Assembly: GCA_002353485.1 (NCBI GenBank)
Contig: DEJS01000005.1
Span: forward strand, 1 to 64,000
Origin: Prevotella sp. UBA2742
Lineage (GTDB): Bacteria; Bacteroidota; Bacteroidia; Bacteroidales; Bacteroidaceae
DNA length: 64,000 nt
Direction: 5' to 3'
Shown here: piece after piece, positions 56,764 to 64,000 of the stretch
How positions within the stretch are numbered: the first letter of the stretch is position 1
Layout of the letters: the number at the start of each line of letters is the position of its first letter
The notes under the pieces: model-generated
Told to the model about the DNA's origin: nothing
Seen by the model: only the letters and a program-made list of their open reading frames with translations
The model's database searches: none
Translations under genes and position numbers: made by a program

Positions 56764-59700
56764 TTGGCAAATATTTCTTTAATTAGTTCCTCTATTTCTT
56801 GATAACCATAACCTTCACCGTGGATGATTCTATGTAGTTCCTGTCTCTGATCTTGTGACAAACGATATTTACGGCATAGTTGGTCAATCTGTTTTTGTTG
56901 AACGTTTCTATTGCCAGACATATTTTTTATAGCACGTCCCATTTTCTCTACTAATTTCCCACCCTTTATACCAACAGATGGTGGCATTCCTATGATTGGA
57001 GCAGGTCCTATAACTCTACCTTCTGTATTACAAATCCAATTAATCCGACCATCAAAATAATTTAAAGGATTTAATGTATAAGCCATCTTTAATAGCGGAT
57101 TCGTAATTGCCTCATATACGAAAGCGCCAGGATAGCCTATTCCTGAGTAAGAAACAGGAGTTAAATATGCATCAAAACTTTTACCGACCACAGTCAATTC
57201 TCCATCAACTATAGTTGTGTAACTTGTATAAAATTTGTGGTTTTCATCATTGTAAGTTAAATTTCCAATGATTTCCGCATCTGTAGCATGACTCCATCCC
57301 GAGAAATCAAAATTTGTTTGTCCACGTCCCCGAGCATTCAAAAAAGCATATATTTGGTTTATATCATTTGTATACCAGTAGTCATTTCCATTAGGATCAA
57401 CAGCATTCACCGGGCTATTTGCACAATACGCATACGGACTGACGGGATAATAATCTTCGCACAGTGGGTCGATGCCGTTCCACGTCAGCAGGATGGGGTC
57501 GTACATACGTGCTCCATAGTCGTACCACTTCAGTCCGTGCATCAGGTCGAGTTCCTTGCCGTTGTACTTGTAGCGCTGTAGCGTGGCATTGGTGTTTGCG
57601 CCTGCCGTGGTGCGCTCGCAGAAGGGGGCACCGAATGGATAGTAGTTCGTGACCTGCTCCAGCGTGCCGCTCTCGCTGACCACCTCGCGGTTGTTGCCCA
57701 GATGGTCGCGGTTGTAGTAGTGCCAGCCTATGCCGCCGCTTGCGTTGACGTCGTTAAGCGAGCAGTATCCGCCCGCGAACAGGTATTGCGCAGGTACGCC
57801 GTTCTCCATGACGAGGCTGCCCAGATAGTCGATGGAGTCTTTCGACAGAATCTCACTTGCCGTCAACTGGTGCGTCTCGCCGCTCCCCACGGTGATGCCT
57901 GGAACGGCGGTGTAGTAGACGGTACGCAGCTTACGGCCCGTGGCTGTATAGACATACTCCGTCACATTTCCGTCAGCGAACTGGATGCGGCGGGGCATGC
58001 CGTTGTCATCATATTCAATAAACATGATGCCCTTGCCCGTATCGGTAATCAGCGAGCCGTTGGCATTGTATTGGAATGCACTACTGTTCGATGCGTCGCC
58101 GTTGAAGTCGAAGGCTCCGTCGTACTGCAGCTTATCGGCATCGTCGCTGACATAGTGCAGGCGGTTGCCCTTCACGGTGATGTGCAGGTTGTCTATCTTC
58201 CCGCTATACCCGTCGTTCTTCCTGCCGCGACGCTGCAGACGCTTCACGGCCCCACTCTTGTAATACTCCAGAATCTGCTCGTTGTAGTAGTTCTTGTGGT
58301 TGTCGAGTGCGTCGCGTTCCCCGTAGATGCCTTCCGTAAGTCGGTTCAGGGCATCGTATGTGAACTTGTAGCCACGCTTCTGGGCGTAGTTGCCGTTGGT
58401 CCATTTCTGTACGCTGATGTTGCCGTTGTAACAGGGAGTGCCCGAACATCCACCGTCGGAAGCATAATAGAGCTCTTCTTTGAAGCTGGGGGTGTTGATG
58501 CTGGTGACCCAGCCGTGCATGTCGTATCCGTAGGATACCGTTCCCGCACTGCCGGGGCGGGCGACGGAAGTCATCTGTCCGAGGTCATTGTATGTTATGG
58601 TCTGTACGGTGCGCGACGACGTGGGCTGGCTGCTGTTGACACCCACCTGCAGGGTGGTGGTATGTAGCCTGTCGTTGGCTGGATAGTAGGAATTTGAAGT
58701 GAGGGCGATGAATGCCGTCCCTTGTCCTGTACGGCTGAGGCGGTATTCTTCAGACAGGGGATTGCCCGTAAAGGAATATGCCGTCGTGTGCCGCTCCGTC
58801 TGTGCCGCATTAGGCAAGGTGCTGCGCGTCTCCACCATCCTTCCTTTCTCATCATAGAGGTTCAGGGAGTAGACAAAGCCTCCGCTGGAGACTGCCGTGA
58901 CACTGCCCGTATGCAGTCCCTTCACACAGACACCGCTTTGGGCAGCTATCGGTGAGAACATACTGGACTGGCTGCCTGAAAGGAAAGCATAGCTGTCGTA
59001 ATAGTTGACAATCTCCAATGTGGGTGCTGTGATGCTGACACCGTTGCTGACTACATAGCCGGTGGAGAGGAATCCGCCGGAGTTTGGTGTGAACGTGGCA
59101 GAAGGTATCACGGAGGATACTGCCGAAAGCCCGCCTCCGCTGCACGTTCCCTGAATGGCAAGCCGTCCGAAGACATCGTAGAGCATGAAACGGTAGCGGC
59201 CTTTCTGCCGGAGCATGCCGTCCTGCATGAATGCCACCCGGTCGGCATCGTCATACCAGTACTGGATGTAGTCGGCACCAGGGAAGCGTTTCCTGGTGAT
59301 GCGCCCCCGTGCATCATATTCATAAGCGTAGGACGTATAGTTTGGATCGGCAGGGTTGTGGCCGGGCATCAGTACGCTGGTCAGCTGTCCGAGGTCGTTA
59401 TATGTGTACCGGGTGTTGTGTACTGTACCCCTGCTCTCCAGCACCTTCTGCCCCTGCAGGTTGTAGAAGGTGGTAAGCGTATGGCCGTCCTCGTCGGTAA
59501 CTGTTTCCCCAGTCTGGGAGCCTGCGGGATGGTATGTATTGTCGCTGGCTCCGTTGACAATGAAGGTTGTTGTCACCGTTTTTTGTCCCGCATGCCAAGG
59601 TATTCCGGGCTTGACGGATTCTGTCTGCCGTCCGAGGGCATCGTAGCTGAAGTAGCTGTACCCGCAGTTGTCGCCGTATTGCGATGATGACATCGAGGAA

Positions 59701-60029
59701 ATAGTGCTTTCGGTCAGCATCTGTATGGAGGGTGATCCCGCAACAGGAAGCCACTGGCGGCGGACATTCCCTAGTGCATCGTAAGCCTGGAGGGTATATG
59801 CATAGTTGCCTGAAATACCAAGCCCGTCCGTAGCGGAAAGGTAAGCCCGTCCCCGTCCGTCGTAGAACTGATAGGTGGTGATGCCGCTGCTCTGGAGGCT
59901 GTCGAGCATCCGGACGGTCTTCACGTAGTTGCCATTGGGCTGGCCAAGGGAAGGCGTCAGACCGGTAAAGAGACTAAACAGCAAAAGTATTGCATGTCCT
60001 TGCTTATTCATTTCCTGATATATTCTCAT
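56760..60029 (-). CDS. Rhs-repeat polymorphic toxin protein
   Basis: This 1089-residue protein has a signal-like N-terminus (MNKQGHAILLLFSLFTG; Met8 is an alternative start). Many YD/RHS repeats follow (YTYNDLGQLTSVLMPG, YEYDARGRITRKRFPG, YDMHGWVTSINTP, YDALNRLTEGIYGE). The Rhs core ends YDYGARMYDPILLTWNGIDP, LCEDYYPVSPYAYCANSPVN, AVDPNGNDYW. The remaining about 200 residues (coded by 56760-57390) are a variable C-terminal region, AT-rich unlike the core, ending with a helical segment (QIDQLCRKYRLSQDQRQELH, GEGYGYQEIEELIKEI). Toxin activity is not identified. Together with the overlapping downstream gene it forms a toxin/immunity pair. It is probably exported, as the N-terminus suggests. Confidence 0.85.
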   Translation of the reverse strand: MRIYQEMNKQGHAILLLFSLFTGLTPSLGQPNGNYVKTVRMLDSLQSSGITTYQFYDGRGRAYLSATDGLGISGNYAYTLQAYDALGNVRRQWLPVAGSPSIQMLTESTISSMSSSQYGDNCGYSYFSYDALGRQTESVKPGIPWHAGQKTVTTTFIVNGASDNTYHPAGSQTGETVTDEDGHTLTTFYNLQGQKVLESRGTVHNTRYTYNDLGQLTSVLMPGHNPADPNYTSYAYEYDARGRITRKRFPGADYIQYWYDDADRVAFMQDGMLRQKGRYRFMLYDVFGRLAIQGTCSGGGLSAVSSVIPSATFTPNSGGFLSTGYVVSNGVSITAPTLEIVNYYDSYAFLSGSQSSMFSPIAAQSGVCVKGLHTGSVTAVSSGGFVYSLNLYDEKGRMVETRSTLPNAAQTERHTTAYSFTGNPLSEEYRLSRTGQGTAFIALTSNSYYPANDRLHTTTLQVGVNSSQPTSSRTVQTITYNDLGQMTSVARPGSAGTVSYGYDMHGWVTSINTPSFKEELYYASDGGCSGTPCYNGNISVQKWTNGNYAQKRGYKFTYDALNRLTEGIYGERDALDNHKNYYNEQILEYYKSGAVKRLQRRGRKNDGYSGKIDNLHITVKGNRLHYVSDDADKLQYDGAFDFNGDASNSSAFQYNANGSLITDTGKGIMFIEYDDNGMPRRIQFADGNVTEYVYTATGRKLRTVYYTAVPGITVGSGETHQLTASEILSKDSIDYLGSLVMENGVPAQYLFAGGYCSLNDVNASGGIGWHYYNRDHLGNNREVVSESGTLEQVTNYYPFGAPFCERTTAGANTNATLQRYKYNGKELDLMHGLKWYDYGARMYDPILLTWNGIDPLCEDYYPVSPYAYCANSPVNAVDPNGNDYWYTNDINQIYAFLNARGRGQTNFDFSGWSHATDAEIIGNLTYNDENHKFYTSYTTIVDGELTVVGKSFDAYLTPVSYSGIGYPGAFVYEAITNPLLKMAYTLNPLNYFDGRINWICNTEGRVIGPAPIIGMPPSVGIKGGKLVEKMGRAIKNMSGNRNVQQKQIDQLCRKYRLSQDQRQELHRIIHGEGYGYQEIEELIKEIFAK

Positions 60030-60040
60030 GACACACTTGA

Positions 60041-61189
60041 TTATTTAACGCTGAACTTTTCCGAATATTGTTTACCGCCGGCCTCAATATAAAGCACATA
60101 GGAGCCATTGTGGAGACCGGCATAACAGAGTGACAGTTGTCCACGCTCGCCCTGCCGGATGCTGCCGGATGCTTGTCGGTATAGGATTCCCTGCTGATTG
60201 CAGAGTAGCAATCGCAAGGGAACGGAGCCTTCTGTGCTCCCGCTAATATTATAATTTACGTTTATAGTCTTTCCTGTGGTGTTGATGTCCAATGAGTAGG
60301 AGAATGATTTCTCGGTATTGTCCGCTGTGGATTCCGCATTTTGCCGGCTAATTGCCTTAGCAGGGTTAGAGCGGCTGGCGGAAGCGAGACTTTCCTGAGA
60401 ATAGGGCGAGCTGTAGAACGCCACGGTCTGGACACCGGATTCTCCTCCCTCCACGATACTGGTTTCGCAGGTTTCCAAAACAGGATAACGACAGCCTGGG
60501 GCATAATATCGCAGGGTCACAGTTCGGACAACTCTGCCATCTGTGGCTATAAGCTTTGTTATACTGTCGGTTCCGAGGAGTGGAATGTTGTCTATTGTCC
60601 CGTATGTGGTTAGCATGTTGTCAAGCGGCTGCGCGAGTGTGGCAGTGACACGCTCAGTCTGTAGTCTCAGCACGTTATAAATCGTGTCGGAATTAGCCAT
60701 TAACAAGGATCCCAATGCCTCCGCCTTGGTGGTATATCTTCCGACCTTGCGAAGGAACAGCCGTTCGCAATATTGGCCTTTCCCTTCGAAGAGTCCCCTG
60801 ATACTGTCACCGAGGTTCATGGGGAAACGCAGCCACACTTCGGGTTGTGCATAGTCGATATGCATTAGTCTGTTTTCCGTACCTACCAGCAAGAGGGAGT
60901 CGCCTTTCAGCCAGTATCTGTTCATACCAGTATCGTCTATGGCGATGAGTGAGTCTGCTCCCCATTCCATGTGCTCAACGTTATTGCTACCGATAGCTTC
61001 TATACTTTCGAGATTAGCCAAGACATCGGAGCATTCGCTGATGCTTGAGGGATTTATCTGCTGACGCTCCAACAAATCGTTGACTTGATACATATTCAGC
61101 CCATGGGTGACTTGGGCTTTGCAAAAGCAGACACTCAGTGCCATCCATACAAATAATACAATGCCTTTGTGATTTATAGATTTTGTCAT
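60041..61189 (-). CDS. Exported protein with type IX-sorting-like C-terminus
   Basis: This 382-residue protein has a signal peptide (GIVLFVWMALSVCFCKA). The central region has no recognised domain. The last about 75 residues form a beta-sandwich ending LSLCYAGLHNGSYVLYIEAG, then GKQYSEKFSVK. This follows the type A sorting domain pattern (L-x-x-G-x-Y-x-L-x-I, K-x-x-x-K-F-x-V-K). It would pass through the secretion system encoded at 16565-22487. It sits between two Rhs genes, 12 bp from one and 46 bp from the other, suggesting one transcription unit. Confidence 0.65.
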   Translation of the reverse strand: MTKSINHKGIVLFVWMALSVCFCKAQVTHGLNMYQVNDLLERQQINPSSISECSDVLANLESIEAIGSNNVEHMEWGADSLIAIDDTGMNRYWLKGDSLLLVGTENRLMHIDYAQPEVWLRFPMNLGDSIRGLFEGKGQYCERLFLRKVGRYTTKAEALGSLLMANSDTIYNVLRLQTERVTATLAQPLDNMLTTYGTIDNIPLLGTDSITKLIATDGRVVRTVTLRYYAPGCRYPVLETCETSIVEGGESGVQTVAFYSSPYSQESLASASRSNPAKAISRQNAESTADNTEKSFSYSLDINTTGKTINVNYNISGSTEGSVPLRLLLCNQQGILYRQASGSIRQGERGQLSLCYAGLHNGSYVLYIEAGGKQYSEKFSVK

Positions 61190-61234
61190 TTTGTTCTTTC
61201 TTCCAATATGAACGTGTTTCTTTAATTATTGACA

Positions 61235-64000
61235 TCAATGCCCGTAGTGATAGGTGTAATTCTCAATGAGATTGAAATTGTCATCATACTGCGCAGACAG
61301 TCTTCCAAATCCGTCATAGGAGAAGACAGCACCTACGCCAGAATAATCGAACTCTGAGGTAAGCCCATAATAAGGGGCATAGGTATAAGTTCTAATAAGA
61401 ACTCCTTCAGGGAGAATATTTCTGATATTCATATTCAGACTTTTCAGTGCAGCACATGTTGTCTGGTTTCCTATTTTCCTATAATTCTCCAATTGGTAAA
61501 GCAAACTGCGTAATTGGACGTTGGCATTCAGTTCATCTTCAGAATAATTTTCGATGACAGCAACAGGATACCGTCCGCCATAGCCCCATACATAGACCTT
61601 TAATGGTGATGTACGTGAACTTACTAGGACTGGGTTAGAGTTTGCATCGTAGGCCAATGCCTCTTCCTCCAGATAGAATCCACTGTTTTTTACAATTGTT
61701 CCATCAGATACATAGGGAGCACCGACATAGGAGTGGCTCAAGGATAGGCCATAGTTTGCTTTTGGCACCACAATGCCGCCAAGGATTTCCGTGAATTTTG
61801 TATAATGTCCCTCAACAGCAATGCCATTGTGAGATTTAATCGTTTGTATGGGTGTTCCTATGATATTCTTCTGCTGGAGTGATGCTACGGCTTGTGCTTC
61901 ATCAGATAGGCCCATTGTCGTACTCAAATTGAGGAAGTCAGGATAGTAGTTGTTCACTTTGATGGTTTCCGAAAGTCTGTTGGTGCGGATTTCATGAATT
62001 CTGCCCAAATAGTATTCATATAAAGTTTTAGTAACAACTGAGTCACGAAGCCCGTTCCGGTAACTATATGTTGTTTCGGATATGCCGCTCAAATGGCTTC
62101 TTGATGAATGATGACTTGACCTGCTGATGTTGTATGTTGACATATAAGATTGACCGTGTTCATCTGTAAAGTCATTTTTAATAAACACATATCCGTATCT
62201 GACATTATGAAGACTACAAGAATATGCGTACTCTTTTTTAGCCAGCAGGGTTCCGTTACCATCAATTATGATTTCCTTGCTTGGACGTCCTCCGTCCTGT
62301 GAGTACAGGTGAAACTCGCCAAGGGGGTAGGATATGTATGCGAAATTCTGGTTTCTGTAGTCGCTTATACTTGAATCATATCCATTTTTTTTCCCATAAA
62401 TGATGTTGGGTATGGGTGTAAAATGATCTTGCCCCAAATTATTATGAAATCTTATATAAATATAATTCATTGGAGTTGCTATTAGATTGTCAAGCATATA
62501 ATGAATGATACGCTTCTGTACACCACCGGAATTGTTCTTGATGACTTCCTCTACTTCTTTATAATATACGGGCTGTCCCTGATAGGCATTTAATGGTCTG
62601 TCACTGCTTATACGATTAGCGACATATCCCATGTCACCAATTGGTATCCTTCCCCATGTATAGAGAGTGGCATTGTGGAATGCCGGAGTGGTAAGTACAC
62701 CGCTGCTTTCTCCTGTCAAGGAAAGGTTGGAGTCGTGCATCTCATATTTGTATTCCGTAATGGAAACTGGTTGACCATTTCCGCTTAAGTTTACGCTTTC
62801 TTTTTTCTTCAGCCGTCTTCCTAAGGTTTTCAGATTTCCAGTTGGAGATTGTATGTCATTCCCTGCTATTTGTGAGAAATTATGAGGTTCATACTCAAAA
62901 GTATCGAGTGCTCCTGTCGGATATTTGATACTGCTAAGACAAAAATAGTCATCTACAGTTTCATCATAATAGTCGCTAACGAAACTGAATCCATCCAGTC
63001 TTTCATAAGGGGTGTGGGGATATGCCAATAAACATGCAGGTAATCCTGATGTGTACAGATCAACAAGCGCTTGAAAATTGGGAGTTTCCGTCCAAGACCC
63101 TTTCTTGCTATTTCCATACCCACTTAAATATCGATTATAGCAGGATTTAGCTCGATAAAAACGATAAGAGTATGTAAAAACATAAGGAGGTAGTCTGTTT
63201 CCTGACGCATCGTATTGTACAATACTATCAAGTCGCATTCTGTAGTTGGCCCATCCCATATTGCTACGCGTATCCTGATTCTCATTGGTAAAGTAACTGT
63301 CATTATACAGTTCATACCCTTTAACTAAGGCTCCTGTCTCGTCTTTCAGTTCTATTTTATTGATTCTCCCAGAAGATGTGTATAATAACTGTCCATGTAT
63401 ATCATACTTGCTTTGGTCAGCACGTAATAAGTCGGATGTAAAGACTATTGATCCGAACTCTGAGGAAACGGAAACAATGCGCTTGGTCTGATGATATCCA
63501 TACCGATTATATTCAATTTCATCATGCAAGTCTATCGTAGTTTCGTCGGCGTAGTTGAAGTGGAAAGTACCACCCTTGACCGTTTCAATCCTTGTCAGAA
63601 ACCACGCGGTAGATAAAACAGGCATATTATTACTATAGCTTTGCTTTTCTTCTTTGTCTTCAAAGATGTACTTAGTACCATCATCGGCAATTATTATATA
63701 GCCACTGTTTGTCTTGTTCAGTTTATAGGACTCGTCAGGATACAATTTCTGATAATACTGATTCTGGCTATTGAGAACCATCTCCAGGGTTCCATAATGT
63801 CCTGGAATTGAATAATTGAATTCATCCGGCATTAAATCAGAATACATACCCTCGACAAAGACATCTCTTTCAGTAGGAATTTGAAACATGGAACTAAGAT
63901 AATTTTCCTGGAACTGCCAAGGGGCATCGCTGCTTGTTATAATATAAGAGTCTGCTCTACCCTTAATGATTGTTGTAATGCAGCCACCAACCATCAATGA
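61235..64000 (-). CDS. Rhs/YD-repeat protein, N-terminus beyond window edge
   Basis: The frame is open to the last base, so the start lies outside; about 920 residues are visible. SpvB/Rhs-type features are present: YIFEDKEEKQSYSNNMPVLS, STAWFLTRIETVKGGTFHFNY, SSIKYPTGALDTFEYEPHNF and the closing YDGFGRLSAQYDDNFNLIEN, YTYHYGH. It stops right after the repeats with no core or toxin domain. In Bacteroidota such a protein commonly precedes a separate Rhs-core/toxin protein, as here. It is clearly AT-richer than the Rhs core of the downstream gene. Confidence 0.8.
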   Translation of the reverse strand, partial: SLMVGGCITTIIKGRADSYIITSSDAPWQFQENYLSSMFQIPTERDVFVEGMYSDLMPDEFNYSIPGHYGTLEMVLNSQNQYYQKLYPDESYKLNKTNSGYIIIADDGTKYIFEDKEEKQSYSNNMPVLSTAWFLTRIETVKGGTFHFNYADETTIDLHDEIEYNRYGYHQTKRIVSVSSEFGSIVFTSDLLRADQSKYDIHGQLLYTSSGRINKIELKDETGALVKGYELYNDSYFTNENQDTRSNMGWANYRMRLDSIVQYDASGNRLPPYVFTYSYRFYRAKSCYNRYLSGYGNSKKGSWTETPNFQALVDLYTSGLPACLLAYPHTPYERLDGFSFVSDYYDETVDDYFCLSSIKYPTGALDTFEYEPHNFSQIAGNDIQSPTGNLKTLGRRLKKKESVNLSGNGQPVSITEYKYEMHDSNLSLTGESSGVLTTPAFHNATLYTWGRIPIGDMGYVANRISSDRPLNAYQGQPVYYKEVEEVIKNNSGGVQKRIIHYMLDNLIATPMNYIYIRFHNNLGQDHFTPIPNIIYGKKNGYDSSISDYRNQNFAYISYPLGEFHLYSQDGGRPSKEIIIDGNGTLLAKKEYAYSCSLHNVRYGYVFIKNDFTDEHGQSYMSTYNISRSSHHSSRSHLSGISETTYSYRNGLRDSVVTKTLYEYYLGRIHEIRTNRLSETIKVNNYYPDFLNLSTTMGLSDEAQAVASLQQKNIIGTPIQTIKSHNGIAVEGHYTKFTEILGGIVVPKANYGLSLSHSYVGAPYVSDGTIVKNSGFYLEEEALAYDANSNPVLVSSRTSPLKVYVWGYGGRYPVAVIENYSEDELNANVQLRSLLYQLENYRKIGNQTTCAALKSLNMNIRNILPEGVLIRTYTYAPYYGLTSEFDYSGVGAVFSYDGFGRLSAQYDDNFNLIENYTYHYGH

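Noticed and set aside
1..64000. tRNA, rRNA, riboswitch or prophage genes
   Set aside because: No cloverleaf, conserved rRNA block, known riboswitch core, integrase or phage structural gene could be recognised by eye.

Overview
The window comes from a Bacteroidota chromosome, most likely a gut or rumen Prevotellaceae member. The evidence is a complete type IX secretion (gliding/Por) core operon, a SusC/SusD pair, many secreted family GH2/GH35/GH97/GH106 enzymes, lipoproteins with a Cys lipobox, and promoters of the TAnnTTTG type instead of the E. coli -10. The genus is an inference; no rRNA or tRNA gene was seen.

Layout. 1-976: end of a CDP-alcohol phosphatidyltransferase gene running into a decayed class A beta-lactamase gene. 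1045-10960 (minus): three carbohydrate-active genes, a GH67-like enzyme, a GH43-like/GH2/malectin fusion and a LacZ-type GH2. 11132-16494: housekeeping (pnp, a glutathione peroxidase, a peroxidase remnant, an M24 aminopeptidase P). 16565-23116 (plus): porP/sprF-like gene, gldK, gldL, gldM, gldN and a small beta-barrel protein, closed by a terminator. 23250-44403: a polysaccharide utilisation locus. The plus strand carries a sugar isomerase-like protein, a surface lipoprotein, SusC and SusD. The minus strand carries GH2, GH106, an SGNH acetylesterase, GH2 and a one-protein propeller/AraC regulator, converging on susD at a shared terminator. The enzyme set fits a rhamnose- and galactose-containing glycan such as rhamnogalacturonan side chains (inference). 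44404-45057 is a gene-poor scar with a gene remnant and repeats. 45058-47619: two adjacent cysteine-rich lipoproteins. 47823-50593: LytS/LytTR two-component pair. 50581-54263 (minus): GH97 and GH35. 54385-56340: repeats, hairpins, a DUF3791-DUF3990-DUF3791 toxin/antitoxin-like module and gene fragments. 56326-64000 (minus): an Rhs-type polymorphic toxin locus with a likely immunity gene.

The most unusual signal is a dispersed palindromic element. Its unit is 33 nt: a variable self-complementary stem followed by a nearly constant tail, GTGTGGCGTTGCAAT on the plus strand. It occurs about a dozen times. It lies inside at least five protein genes, always in the same orientation relative to the gene, and adds an in-frame peptide of the type IATPHSDHRSE (usually 11 residues), or MQRHTL in a second phase. 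Two further G/C-rich palindromic families are also found in frame in neighbouring glycosidase and esterase genes. The window therefore looks like a genome in which short hairpin elements colonise coding sequence and remodel secreted enzymes.

All calls come from reading the sequence and from recalled family knowledge. No database search was run.
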